A DNA stretch of 33,805 bases from an uncultured Ruminococcus sp. GTDB lineage: Bacteria > Bacillota > Clostridia > Oscillospirales > CAG-272. Made by a program: the position numbers and the translations under genes. Positions 6,848 through 15,950 of the stretch are shown in pieces; the first letter of the stretch is position 1, and every line of letters begins with the position of its first letter. Under the pieces are notes generated by a model. The model was not told the DNA's origin. It did no database searches and saw nothing but the letters and a program-made list of their open reading frames with translations. The stretch covers positions 1 through 33,805 of the forward strand of contig CACYWW010000020.1 in the NCBI GenBank assembly GCA_902778145.1, read 5' to 3'.

Positions 6848-6856
6848 TGATAAAAT
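6828..6856 (+). promoter_or_regulatory. promoter of the uronate/oligosaccharide operon
   Basis: TTAACT (6828-6833), a 17-base spacer and TAAAAT (6851-6856). The weak -35 fits a promoter that needs an activator. The start codon of the first gene lies 22 bases after the -10 box. Confidence 0.55.
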
Positions 6857-6878
6857 AGTAAAAAAGGGAGGTGTTTTT

Positions 6879-7649
6879 ATGATACACGGCGTTTGCTGCG
6901 GTATGGCGGGAATAGCCGCCGCGGCGGAAGCGGGGCTTTCATACGTCGAACCGGCGCTCGTTCAGGTGCGCGGATACAGCGACGCGCAGCTTGACGAAAT
7001 GCGTGAAACGGCGCTTGCCGCGGGCGTTGCGGTCGCGGGCTTCAACTGCTTTTTCGGCGGCGAGATAATGCTGTATGAAACCGGCTCCGGCGTGATCCTT
7101 GAATATGCGAAACGTAATTTCGAGGTCGTGAAAAGGCTCGGAGGACGGTACTGCGTCATCGGCAGCGGAAGAAGCCGTTCGGTCCCCGACGGAGGGGACA
7201 GGTCGGCCGCGGAGGATTCCTTCTGCGAAACCGTTTCCGCGATAGGACGGCTCGCGGCTGAATACGGCGTCGATCTTTATCTTGAACCGCTTCAGCGTGC
7301 CGAGACGAACTTCATGAATACGCTGACGGACGGAGTCCGGATCTGCCGCAGGATCGGCATGGACAACGTAGGCGTTCTGCTCGATCTGTATCATTTTTAT
7401 CAGAACGGAGAGGAGCTGTCCGAGCTTGACTGTCTCATGCCGGGCGAGCTGCGCCACGTTCATATTGCGAGACCGAACGCCGACCGCGGATACCTGCGCG
7501 AATCCGACAAAGAAACGCTTTCCGCGTGGGCTGAAAAACTGAAAAGCACGGGCTACGACGGCAGGATATCACTTGAATGCACCTGGGGCGGGGATTTCGC
7601 CGCAGAGGTGAAGACCGCCGCCCGTATGCTTGAATTATTTGAAAAATGA
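6879..7649 (+). CDS. sugar isomerase/epimerase-like TIM barrel (AP endonuclease 2 superfamily), first of three
   Basis: 256 residues, a full xylose-isomerase-like TIM barrel (PF01261). The four metal ligands expected for this superfamily are present: Glu136 (LEPLQ), Asp169 (LLDLYH), His195 (HVHIARPN) and Glu233 (LECTW). The layout resembles hydroxypyruvate isomerases and ketose 3-epimerases. The start at 6879 is set by GGGAGGTG just upstream. It is the first gene of the operon and overlaps the next reading frame. The precise substrate is unknown. It could epimerise a ketose released by the pathway, or catalyse isomerisation or elimination on an oxidised sugar made by the two Gfo/Idh/MocA proteins. 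Confidence 0.85.
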   Translation: MIHGVCCGMAGIAAAAEAGLSYVEPALVQVRGYSDAQLDEMRETALAAGVAVAGFNCFFGGEIMLYETGSGVILEYAKRNFEVVKRLGGRYCVIGSGRSRSVPDGGDRSAAEDSFCETVSAIGRLAAEYGVDLYLEPLQRAETNFMNTLTDGVRICRRIGMDNVGVLLDLYHFYQNGEELSELDCLMPGELRHVHIARPNADRGYLRESDKETLSAWAEKLKSTGYDGRISLECTWGGDFAAEVKTAARMLELFEK

Positions 7650-7657
7650 GGTATGGT

Positions 7658-8824
7658 ATGAAGGAGATAGATGAAAACACTCTGAAGGTCACGGAATACG
7701 AGCTTCTTGACAAGCTCCCCGATCCGTTTGTTTTTGACAGCGGCGAGCGGATGACCTCGCCCGATCAGTGGGAAAAAAGAAGAGAAGAGATTTACAAATA
7801 CGCGATAGATCTGCAGTACGGCACGCTGCCGCCCGCGCCGGAGTATTTTGAGGTCGAGCCGCTGCTCGACTGGTCGCCCGTGTGCAAGGGCTACAAGATC
7901 CACGCGGGGACGAAGGAAAAACAGGTATCGTTCCGTATGCAGGTAATCCTTCCCGAAAAACGCGACGGAAAAGTCCCGGTCATCGTCGACGGCGATATGT
8001 GCTGGATGTACCACATGGACCGCGAATTCCTCAACGCCGCGCTTGACCGCAGCGTCGGCTGGGTGATGTTCGACCGTACCGAGCTCGCGCATGACAACGG
8101 CGGCGACGGCAGAGGCAACGGTGCGCTTTATGGAGTTTACCCGGAGTACACGTTCGGTGCGCTCGGTGCGTGGGCGTGGGGATATTCGAGATGCGTCGAC
8201 GCACTCGAAAAGCTCGATCTGCCGATAGATCTTGATTTCATAGCGTTCAGCGGACATTCCCGCGGCGGAAAGACGGCGGCTCTCGCGGGCGCGGTCGACC
8301 GCCGCGCGAGAATAGTCAACCCGAACGAGACGTGCGCCGGAGCCTGCGGCTGCTACCGCGTCCATATGAAGGGCGTGCAGGAGCCCGGCGGTATAAACGA
8401 ATCGAGAAGCGAGACGCTTGACGATCTGATGCGCAACTTCGCCTTCTGGATGGGCGACGGTATGGAGGCATACCGCAAATGCGAGGAAAAGCTTCCGTTT
8501 GACACGCATTTCCTCAAAGCCATGGTCGCCCCGAGGACGCTTTTCGTATCCGAGGCGGCGGGCGACATCTGGGCGAACCCGGTCGGCTCATATCAGACGA
8601 CCGTCGCGGCGAAGGAGGTATTCGATTATCTCGGCGCCGGCGATAAGCTGTTCTGGTATTACAGACCGGGCGTACACGGACACAGAGTCGAGGACGTTTA
8701 TATGCTCGTAAACGTTATAAGACACGAAAAATACGGCGATCCGATAGATGAGCGTATGTTCAGACGCCCGTTTAAGGATCCCGGAAAGGCATACGACTGG
8801 ACGGCGCCGGGGAGGGAAAAATGA
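7658..8824 (+). CDS. alpha/beta hydrolase resembling glucuronoyl methylesterase (CE15-like)
   Basis: 388 residues from the ATG at 7658, which has GAGG six bases before it. An in-frame ATG at 7646 overlaps the previous stop. The nucleophile elbow GHSRGGKTAALAG (Ser201), the following region NPNETCAGACGCYR, and the late histidines in PGVHGHRVED (His340, His342) match the CE15 glucuronoyl esterase / related acetylxylan esterase fold. Known CE15 enzymes cut the ester between 4-O-methyl-glucuronate and lignin alcohols. Those enzymes are usually secreted, whereas this protein has no signal peptide, so it more likely hydrolyses a methyl or other ester on an imported glucuronate-bearing oligosaccharide. 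That function fits the uronate pathway encoded downstream. The stop overlaps the next start. Confidence 0.75.
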   Translation: MKEIDENTLKVTEYELLDKLPDPFVFDSGERMTSPDQWEKRREEIYKYAIDLQYGTLPPAPEYFEVEPLLDWSPVCKGYKIHAGTKEKQVSFRMQVILPEKRDGKVPVIVDGDMCWMYHMDREFLNAALDRSVGWVMFDRTELAHDNGGDGRGNGALYGVYPEYTFGALGAWAWGYSRCVDALEKLDLPIDLDFIAFSGHSRGGKTAALAGAVDRRARIVNPNETCAGACGCYRVHMKGVQEPGGINESRSETLDDLMRNFAFWMGDGMEAYRKCEEKLPFDTHFLKAMVAPRTLFVSEAAGDIWANPVGSYQTTVAAKEVFDYLGAGDKLFWYYRPGVHGHRVEDVYMLVNVIRHEKYGDPIDERMFRRPFKDPGKAYDWTAPGREK

Positions 8825-9681
8825 TAAGGCTGTGCGCATTTGCGGATGAGGCGTCCCCGTCCCTTTCGGGACAGATCGCGGCGCTGAAGAGAAACGGGAT
8901 AGATCTGATCGAGCTGCGCGGCGTCGACGGAAAGAACGTCGCGGCGCTCAACGACGGCGAAGCCGTGAGAATAAAAAACGAGCTTGACGCGGCGGGAATA
9001 AGAGTGTGGTCGCTCGGCTCGCCGTACGGAAAGGTCAGCCTCGGTAAAGGATTTGACGAAGAGGCGCTTTTCGCTCAGCTTCACAGACTTTGCAGAACGG
9101 CGAATATATTCGGCTGCGATAAGATCCGCGTGTTCAGCTTTTACGACGCGTACGGCAAGGCTGATGAGGTCGAAAGGCTTCTTACGGGATCCGTCGCCGC
9201 TGCGTCGGAATACGGTGTCCGCTTATACCATGAAAATGAAAAAGATATTTACGGCGACGTGCCGGAGCGCGTGCTTGAGCTTCGCCGCCGCGTGGCGGGG
9301 CTCTGCTTCGTATACGACCCGGCGAACTACATACAGTGCGGCGTAAGCCCGGATGAGTCGATACCGGCGCTTGCCGCGTCGTCCGGATATTTTCACATCA
9401 AGGACGTTATCGCGGAAACGGGCGAGCTTGTGCCCGCGGGCGACGGCGACGGCGATATAGCCCGGATACTCGACGGGATCAATGCAGACATTACGCTTAC
9501 GGTCGAACCGCATCTTTCCGTGTTCGCGGGGTATTCCGATATAGATCGGCACGAGATGAAAAACAAATACACGTTCAAAAGTCAGGGAGAGGCGTTCGAC
9601 ACGGCTGTCGGCGCGCTAAAGAGGCTTTTGTATAAACAGGGATACAGGATCGGAGGTAAAAACGAATGGAAGCGGGCATAA
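8821..9681 (+). CDS. sugar isomerase/epimerase-like TIM barrel, second of three
   Basis: 286 residues, AP-endonuclease-2 type TIM barrel. The metal quartet is intact: Glu138 (YHENE), Asp166 (YDPANY), His192 (FHIKD) and Glu229 (VEPHL). The ATG overlaps the previous stop as ATGA and follows a GGGAGGG ribosome binding site. The barrel is followed by a C-terminal helix and a lysine/arginine-rich end that overlaps the next gene by 16 bases. It is clearly different in sequence from the first and third barrel proteins, so the three are not recent duplicates. Activity is unassigned: isomerase, epimerase, or a lyase/dehydratase acting on a keto-sugar are all known in this superfamily. Confidence 0.85.
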   Translation: MIRLCAFADEASPSLSGQIAALKRNGIDLIELRGVDGKNVAALNDGEAVRIKNELDAAGIRVWSLGSPYGKVSLGKGFDEEALFAQLHRLCRTANIFGCDKIRVFSFYDAYGKADEVERLLTGSVAAASEYGVRLYHENEKDIYGDVPERVLELRRRVAGLCFVYDPANYIQCGVSPDESIPALAASSGYFHIKDVIAETGELVPAGDGDGDIARILDGINADITLTVEPHLSVFAGYSDIDRHEMKNKYTFKSQGEAFDTAVGALKRLLYKQGYRIGGKNEWKRA

Positions 9682-10442
9682 ATCTGTACTCGCTGAGAAC
9701 TCTCATCGGCGATGAGGACGGATTTTTAAAAACGGCGCTTGCGCTGGCGGATATGGGTTATACGAGCATTCAGTACTCGGGCGCCCCGTACGACCCGGAG
9801 AGGATAGCGAGGGTAAGCAAAAAAGCGGGGCTGCCTGTCGTTCTGACGCACGTACCGATGGACAGGATACTGAACGATACGGACGCTCTGATGTCCGAGC
9901 ATGAAAGCTTCGGCTGCCGCATTATAGGGCTCGGCGCGATGCCGCCGCAGACCGTAGCTGACCCGGACGCTTTCAGATCTACGGTCGACGCGCTCGACCG
10001 CGCGGGCGCCGTGATGAAGCGGAACGGCTTTGAGTTTTCTTATCATCACCACCATTTTGAAATGTACCGCACGGGAACGATGACGGCGCTCAGGTACATA
10101 GCGGAAAACGCTCCGAACATAAACGTGACGGTCGACACTTACTGGCTCCAGTACGGCGGCGCTGACGTCATAAAGACGATAGACAGCCTCGCCGGAAGGA
10201 TAAAATGCATACATCTGAAGGATTACCGCGTGAACGCGGTCAGAGCCGAAAACGGCGCGGTATCGTATACTCCGGGTTTTGCTCCGGTAGGCGACGGCGT
10301 GCTTGATTTCAAGGCGATAACGGAGCACGCAAAGGCGGCGGGGACCGTCCATTTCCTCGTCGAACAGGATGACGCGGTGAATTATCCCGATCCGCTCGGT
10401 CAGGTCGAACGCAGCATAAATTACATAAAGGAGAATTTGTAA
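9666..10442 (+). CDS. sugar isomerase/epimerase-like TIM barrel, third of three
   Basis: 258 residues. A histidine-rich strand YHHHHFEM carries Glu132, followed by Asp157 (TVDTYW), His183 (IHLKD) and Glu233 (LVEQDD), the same metal quartet as the other two barrels. Similar proteins are commonly annotated as sugar phosphate isomerase/epimerase and often sit beside Gfo/Idh/MocA oxidoreductases, as here. GGAGG eight bases before the ATG supports the start, which lies inside the end of the preceding gene. Only one base separates its stop from the next start. It is probably cytoplasmic and metal-dependent; the reaction is not defined. Confidence 0.87.
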   Translation: MEAGINLYSLRTLIGDEDGFLKTALALADMGYTSIQYSGAPYDPERIARVSKKAGLPVVLTHVPMDRILNDTDALMSEHESFGCRIIGLGAMPPQTVADPDAFRSTVDALDRAGAVMKRNGFEFSYHHHHFEMYRTGTMTALRYIAENAPNINVTVDTYWLQYGGADVIKTIDSLAGRIKCIHLKDYRVNAVRAENGAVSYTPGFAPVGDGVLDFKAITEHAKAAGTVHFLVEQDDAVNYPDPLGQVERSINYIKENL

Positions 10443-10443
10443 A

Positions 10444-11628
10444 ATGGAAAAGGTAAGATTCGGTATCATAGGTCTGGGCAATCAGGGAAGCATGTACGCC
10501 GTGCATCTGTTCGGCGCCGGCAAGATCGAAAACGGCGTCGTTACCGCCATGTGCGACATAAATCCCGCAAAAATAGAGGCGATAAAGAATCGCCCCGGCT
10601 TTGAGGACAAGGCGTATTTTGAAAACTATATCGAGATGCTCGATTCAGGACTTATCGACGCCGCTCTGATCGAGGTCCCGCACTATCTGCATCCCGAGAT
10701 GGTCATAGCGTGTCTTGAGCGCGGCATAAACGTCATCTGCGAAAAGCCGGCGGGCGTTTACACGAAGCACGTCCGCGAGATGAACGAGGCGGCGGAAAAG
10801 TCCGGCGCACGGTTCGCCATGATGTTCAACCAGCGCACGAACTGCCTCTACAGAAAGATGCGTGAGATAATCGCGGACGGCGGTATCGGCGAGCTTCAGA
10901 GAGTCACGTGGATCATCACCGACTGGTACAGGACTCAGAAATATTACGACAGCGGCTCGTGGCGTGCAACGTGGGACGGCGAAGGCGGCGGCGTGCTCAT
11001 AAACCAGTGCCCGCACCAGCTCGACCTCGTTCAGTGGGTCGTAGGCAAGCTCCCGGTCGCCGTGCGCGGCTTCTGCGAATACGGCAAGTGGCATGATATT
11101 GAGGTCGAGGACGAGGTCACCGCTTTCTTCAAATACGATAACGGCGCGACGGGAGTATTCATAACGACGACCGGCGAGACTCCCGGGACGAACAGATTTG
11201 AAGTGTCCGGCACCGGCGGCAAGCTCGTGTGCGAAAACGGCGCACTGAAGTGGTATAAGAACAAGATGGACAGCCAGGTGTTCTCAAAGACCTGCGAGCA
11301 GGGCTTCAGCGTACCCGGCGCCGAGCCGATCACCGTCGAGACGGACGGCAAAAATCCCCAGCACGAAGGCATTATAAACAACTTTGCGAACGCCATACTC
11401 GGTCTTGAGCCGCAGTTCGTAGACGGGCGCGAGGGGATCAGAGGCGTCGAGCTCATGAACGCGATCGAGCTTTCCGGCTGGAAGAACGGCGAGGAGATAT
11501 CGCTCCCCGTGAACGAAGAAGAATACCTCGGATACCTCAATGCTCACAGAAAGATATCGAGATACAAAAAAGCTGACGACAACGCCGTAGCGGATACGAC
11601 AGGCACGTTCGAGAGCAAGAAGATATGA
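10444..11628 (+). CDS. Gfo/Idh/MocA-family NAD(P)-dependent sugar oxidoreductase (first)
   Basis: 394 residues. The N-terminal Rossmann fold has GLGNQG (residues 10-15) and the family motif EKP with catalytic-type Lys101. The C-terminal domain carries GGGVLINQ followed by His191 and Asp194 in the pattern H..D. These enzymes oxidise or reduce one hydroxyl of a sugar, glycoside or inositol using NAD(P). The C-terminus has about 25 extra polar residues. AAGGAG before the ATG supports the start, and the stop overlaps the second oxidoreductase. Two different family members in tandem could interconvert a hydroxyl and a ketone before and after a TIM-barrel reaction. The substrate is unknown. Confidence 0.9.
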   Translation: MEKVRFGIIGLGNQGSMYAVHLFGAGKIENGVVTAMCDINPAKIEAIKNRPGFEDKAYFENYIEMLDSGLIDAALIEVPHYLHPEMVIACLERGINVICEKPAGVYTKHVREMNEAAEKSGARFAMMFNQRTNCLYRKMREIIADGGIGELQRVTWIITDWYRTQKYYDSGSWRATWDGEGGGVLINQCPHQLDLVQWVVGKLPVAVRGFCEYGKWHDIEVEDEVTAFFKYDNGATGVFITTTGETPGTNRFEVSGTGGKLVCENGALKWYKNKMDSQVFSKTCEQGFSVPGAEPITVETDGKNPQHEGIINNFANAILGLEPQFVDGREGIRGVELMNAIELSGWKNGEEISLPVNEEEYLGYLNAHRKISRYKKADDNAVADTTGTFESKKI

Positions 11629-12584
11629 GAGCCGCGGTCATAGGCGTCGGAAACATAGGGACGCTCCACGCGAAAATATTATCGGACTCCGGTCTTCTTT
11701 GCGGCGTCTGCGATATCGACGAAAAAAGACTGTCCGCATATAAGGATCTGCCGTGTTATACGGATTATAAGGCGATGATAGACGAGCTCAGACCGGACGC
11801 CGTCCATATCTGCACGCCTCATTATCTTCACGCGGAAATGGTCGTATACGCGCTTGACCGCGGTGTGAACGTTCTCTGCGAAAAGCCGCTTTGCATATCG
11901 TATGAACAGCTCGATCTCGTGCTCGAAACGGAAAAACGCTCGTCAGCACGTCTCGGCGTATGCCTTCAGAACAGATACAACAGGGAAAACGTCTTCGCAA
12001 AGAAGTATCTTTCCGGAAAAAATATCGTTTCCGCGTCAGCTCAGGTGGCCTGGCACAGAACGGCTGAGTATTACGCCACGGGAGAGTGGCGCGGCAAAAA
12101 GGCGACGGAGGGCGGAGGAGTGCTCATAAATCAGGCGCTCCACACACTCGACCTACTGCAGTATCTCTGCGGCATGCCGGAGAAGATAGCGGCGTCGGTT
12201 TCGGATCTGACGCTGAAGGAATGTATCGAGGTGGAGGATACGGCGGTCATCGTATCGCGCGCGGGCGCGCCTGTCACGTTCTTTGCGACGAACGGCGCGG
12301 CGGCGGATATGCCGGTCGAGATCACCGTCGTCACGGACCGTGACACAGTCAAGATAATGCCCGGCGCGGTTTACGTGAACGGCGTGCCTCAGGATATAGG
12401 CGAGGAGCGGTACAAACCGCTCGGAAAGGCGTGCTACGGCTCCGGTCACGGTGCACTTATAGCTGATTATTACGGCAGGCTTGAGAGCGGAGAACCGTTC
12501 CCGATCAACGGAGAGGCGGGCTCGGGATCCGTCAGACTCATCCTTGCCGCGTATAAGAGCGGAGGGGAGACGGTGAACGTATGA
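11625..12584 (+). CDS. Gfo/Idh/MocA-family NAD(P)-dependent sugar oxidoreductase (second)
   Basis: 319 residues, shorter than the preceding paralogue. Rossmann motif GVGNIG near residue 7, EKP with Lys87, and His173/Asp176 in ALHTLD after GGGVLINQ. All family catalytic residues are present. The ATG overlaps the previous stop as ATGA, and the stop overlaps the next start in the same way, so translation is probably coupled. No strong Shine-Dalgarno is seen at this junction. The pair with the preceding gene suggests successive oxidation and reduction steps on the same or related sugars. Confidence 0.9.
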   Translation: MRAAVIGVGNIGTLHAKILSDSGLLCGVCDIDEKRLSAYKDLPCYTDYKAMIDELRPDAVHICTPHYLHAEMVVYALDRGVNVLCEKPLCISYEQLDLVLETEKRSSARLGVCLQNRYNRENVFAKKYLSGKNIVSASAQVAWHRTAEYYATGEWRGKKATEGGGVLINQALHTLDLLQYLCGMPEKIAASVSDLTLKECIEVEDTAVIVSRAGAPVTFFATNGAAADMPVEITVVTDRDTVKIMPGAVYVNGVPQDIGEERYKPLGKACYGSGHGALIADYYGRLESGEPFPINGEAGSGSVRLILAAYKSGGETVNV

Positions 12585-14572
12585 AATGGATCACTGACGG
12601 CGCGTTCCGCGGGCTTGCCCCGCTGAACGTGTTCCATCGCGAGCGTGAGCCCGGCGTCGGAAACGATACGGAGCGGCAGAACAGCCACATCCTTTTCCGC
12701 AAGCATATAACGCTCGACGGGCTTCCCGAAAAGGCGGAGATGACCGTCACCGCCGACGATTTTTACAGACTTTTCATAAACGGGACTTTTGTAAACGAAG
12801 GGCCTGCGCCGTCGTATCATGACGAATACGGTTACGACGTTCTGGACGTCACGCGGTACCTCGTTCCGGGGGAAAACGTCATCGCCGTACATACGTATTA
12901 TCAGGGACTCATAAACCGCGTGTGGCAGAGCGGCGACAGAAGGCACGGGCTTTGCCTGCGCCTCGTCTGCGACGGAAAGACCGTCGCCGAATCGGACGAA
13001 AGCTTTCTTTGCCGCCGCCACAGCGGTTTTACCGCCACCGGCAAAGCGGGATATGACACTCAGTTTTTGCAGAGATACGACAGCCGCGCGGCGGAGGTCG
13101 GGTTCGAGAGACCGGACTATGACGACTCGGAGTGGGAGCACGCGCTCGTGAACCCTTCCGACGATCACACGCTTATAAAGAAAAGAGAGCGGATGCTCGC
13201 GTTCGAGCACATAACCCCGGAGCGGATCACCTACCGTGAAAACACCGTGACGGTCGATCTCGGCGGCGTTTACGTCGGTTATCTGACGGTCAGCGCGAAG
13301 GGCGGGCCCGGAGAGGTCGTACACATAAGATGCGGTCAGGAGCTTGACGCGGACGGAAACGTCAGATACGCGCTCCGCGCCGGATGCGTGTACGACGAGG
13401 AATGGATCCTGTCGGGCGGAGACGATAAGCTGTATCAGCTCGATTACAAGTCCTTCAGATACGTAAGCATAACGCCCGAGGACGGCGCGAAGCTGACCGG
13501 GATCGGTCTTATTGCCCGCCACCGTCCGTTCACGCTCGCGTCTTCACTGAGAGCCGATTACGCGGACGACCCTGATATCAAAAAAGTATTCGACCTGTGC
13601 GTCCGATCTCAGAGATACGGCGTCCAGGAGCTGCCAATGGACTGCATGGAGCGCGAGAAGGGGACGTATCTCGGCGACGGGTGTTATACGTCGCTCTGCA
13701 ACTATATCCTCACCGGCTCCGATGCGGTGCTCAGGCGCTTTGTGAACGATGCGTTCTCAGGTGCGAAGATCACGCCCACGCTCGTTACGTGCCTGAACTG
13801 CTCGCTAATGCAGGAAATAGCGGAATACCCGCTCATCATGATACAGCTGCTTTTGTGGCATTACAGGATCTCAAAGGATATCGGATTTTTGCGTATCAAC
13901 CGCGACAGAGCGCTCACTCTTATAAAGGCGTACGGAAAATACGAGAATGACGGCATACTCGGTGACACGGGTCAGTGGTGCGTCACCGAATGGCCGGCGA
14001 ACTATCGCGACGGTTACGCCGTGAACAACGACGGCAACAAACCGCTTCCCGAGCCTCACGTCGTGATCAACGCATATTATATAAATGCGATAAGAGCGGT
14101 GAACGAGATGTGCCGCCTGACGGGAGAGCCGGAATACCGGGACGAAAAGCCGCTGCTGCGCGCTTTTGTCAACGCGTTTTATGACAGGGAAAAGCACGTC
14201 TTCAGGGACGGACTTACGAACGGTCATGTCAGCTTCATCGGAAACGTGTTCCCGTTCGGATTCGGACTTTGCGACGATCCGGAATTCACGAAAACGGTGC
14301 TCCGTATGTTCGCGGAAAAAGGAGTGACCGGGACCTCGCTCTTCGCGACGTTCCCGCTTCTGACCGGCTTTGTCCGCGCGGGAAGATATGACCTGATAAA
14401 AGAAGCGCTGAAGGACAAAAACGCGTGGCTTCGCATGATAGAAGAAGGCGCAACGGCGACGTTTGAGTGCTGGAGCAAGGACGGAAAATGGAACACATCG
14501 CTGTTCCATCTTCAGAATACGCACGCCGCGGTGTTCATGGCGGATACGGATCTGTCCGTGCTGCCTGTCTGA
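12581..14572 (+). CDS. GH78-like alpha-L-rhamnosidase-related glycoside hydrolase, intracellular
   Basis: 663 residues without signal peptide. An N-terminal jelly-roll (residues about 30-200) is followed by a second beta-domain (VDLGGVYVGYLTV …) and an alpha/alpha-barrel catalytic domain. The active-site motif is MDCMEREKGTYLGDG, with Glu359 and Lys360 where typical rhamnosidases have the Asp-Glu pair of CPQRDER. The late GATATFECWSKDGKWNTS segment corresponds to the GATTVWE region of GH78. The changed motif means that rhamnose specificity should not be assumed. Position between oxidoreductases and uronate isomerase suggests it releases a uronic acid or rhamnose from an oligosaccharide. Coupled by ATGA to the preceding gene. 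Confidence 0.8.
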   Translation: MKWITDGAFRGLAPLNVFHREREPGVGNDTERQNSHILFRKHITLDGLPEKAEMTVTADDFYRLFINGTFVNEGPAPSYHDEYGYDVLDVTRYLVPGENVIAVHTYYQGLINRVWQSGDRRHGLCLRLVCDGKTVAESDESFLCRRHSGFTATGKAGYDTQFLQRYDSRAAEVGFERPDYDDSEWEHALVNPSDDHTLIKKRERMLAFEHITPERITYRENTVTVDLGGVYVGYLTVSAKGGPGEVVHIRCGQELDADGNVRYALRAGCVYDEEWILSGGDDKLYQLDYKSFRYVSITPEDGAKLTGIGLIARHRPFTLASSLRADYADDPDIKKVFDLCVRSQRYGVQELPMDCMEREKGTYLGDGCYTSLCNYILTGSDAVLRRFVNDAFSGAKITPTLVTCLNCSLMQEIAEYPLIMIQLLLWHYRISKDIGFLRINRDRALTLIKAYGKYENDGILGDTGQWCVTEWPANYRDGYAVNNDGNKPLPEPHVVINAYYINAIRAVNEMCRLTGEPEYRDEKPLLRAFVNAFYDREKHVFRDGLTNGHVSFIGNVFPFGFGLCDDPEFTKTVLRMFAEKGVTGTSLFATFPLLTGFVRAGRYDLIKEALKDKNAWLRMIEEGATATFECWSKDGKWNTSLFHLQNTHAAVFMADTDLSVLPV

Positions 14573-14590
14573 GGCGGGAAGGGTGAACAA

Positions 14591-15949
14591 ATGGGATTTT
14601 TTGACGATAACGTACTTTTGAGATCGGAGACGGCGAGACGTTTATACCACGCCTCCGCCGATCATCCGATCATAGATTATCACTGCCATCTCGATCCGGG
14701 AGCGATCGCCCGTGACGATCCGATAACGGATATCGGTGAGCTGTGGCTTGCGCACGACCACTATAAATGGCGCGCGATGAGGCTTTGCGGCGTCGACGAG
14801 TATTATATAACCGGCGGCGCCTCATACGCCGAAAAGTTCATGAAATACGCGGAGATAATGCCTATGCTCGCGGGCGGACCGCTGTATTATTTCACGCATT
14901 TCGAGCTGAAGCAGATCTTCGGCGTGACAGAACCGCTCGGCCCGGAAAACGCCGCCCGTCTGTACGAGGAATGCAACGGGAAGCTTTCCGGGATGAGAGT
15001 CTCGGATCTTTTGAAAAAATACAGGGTCAGGGTAGTCGCGACGACTGATGATCCGGCGGATGATCTGAGATACCACGGAAAGTATGGAGATACCGCCGTA
15101 GTCCCCACGTTCAGACCGGACAAATACTACTGCCCGGACGACGCGGCGCTCGAAAGGCTCGGTAAAGCCGCCGGGATTCGGATAGTCACTCTCCGGGATC
15201 TGCTTGACGCACTGACTGACAGGCTCGCGTACTTCATTTCGAAGGGCTGCTTTATGTCCGATCACGGATTTGAGAAATTCCCGCCGACCGGCGCGTCATA
15301 TGAGGAGGCGGCGGAGCTTTTTCTGCGCCGCGGCGCCTTGTCGGACGGCGAAAAACAGACGCTTTTCGGATATGTCCTGACATATCTTTTGAGACAGTAT
15401 AAAAAGCGCGGCATAACGGCGCAGCTGCACTTTTCTGTCCGCCGCAACGTGAACGCGGGAATGTTCGCCGTTACCGGCGCGGACTCCGGATTTGACGTGA
15501 TAGGCGATCCTCAGACACCGTCTGACGTTGAACGTTTCCTCGCCTCGTTCGCTGACGCGGAGCGCCCGGACATCGTCCTCTATACGCTGAACGATACGGC
15601 TCTCCGCGCTCTGGCGAGCATATCCGGGGCTTTTTCCAACGTCAGGATCGGCGCCGCGTGGTGGTTCAACGATACGAAGCTCGGCATAAGACGCATGCTC
15701 GAAACGGCGTCCGAATACGCCGTGCTCGGAACGAGTCTCGGCATGCTCACGGATTCGCGCAGCTTCGCCGGGTATTCGCGCTTCGATTTCTTCCGCCGCA
15801 TCCTTTGTGATTATATAGCGGAGCTCGTGGACGGAGGAGAATATCCGGAGGATGCCGCGGCGAAGCTGATATACGACATAAACATCGGAAACGCGTATAA
15901 AGCGGCGTGCGGCAACCCGTACACCGCGTCGCTCATCGGAGGTATATGA
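14591..15949 (+). CDS. uxaC: uronate (glucuronate) isomerase
   Basis: 452 residues, close to the usual 465. The metal-binding HxH motif is at His31/His33 (YHCHLDP). TTDDPADDL and the late DSRSFAGYSRFDFFRRIL blocks are characteristic of UxaC in the amidohydrolase superfamily. It converts D-glucuronate to D-fructuronate (and galacturonate to tagaturonate) in the cytoplasm. Eighteen bases separate it from the GH78-like gene, with a GGAAGGGTGA binding site. Because mannonate dehydratase rather than altronate dehydratase follows, the pathway in this operon is the glucuronate branch. Confidence 0.95.
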   Translation: MGFFDDNVLLRSETARRLYHASADHPIIDYHCHLDPGAIARDDPITDIGELWLAHDHYKWRAMRLCGVDEYYITGGASYAEKFMKYAEIMPMLAGGPLYYFTHFELKQIFGVTEPLGPENAARLYEECNGKLSGMRVSDLLKKYRVRVVATTDDPADDLRYHGKYGDTAVVPTFRPDKYYCPDDAALERLGKAAGIRIVTLRDLLDALTDRLAYFISKGCFMSDHGFEKFPPTGASYEEAAELFLRRGALSDGEKQTLFGYVLTYLLRQYKKRGITAQLHFSVRRNVNAGMFAVTGADSGFDVIGDPQTPSDVERFLASFADAERPDIVLYTLNDTALRALASISGAFSNVRIGAAWWFNDTKLGIRRMLETASEYAVLGTSLGMLTDSRSFAGYSRFDFFRRILCDYIAELVDGGEYPEDAAAKLIYDINIGNAYKAACGNPYTASLIGGI

Positions 15950-15950
15950 T

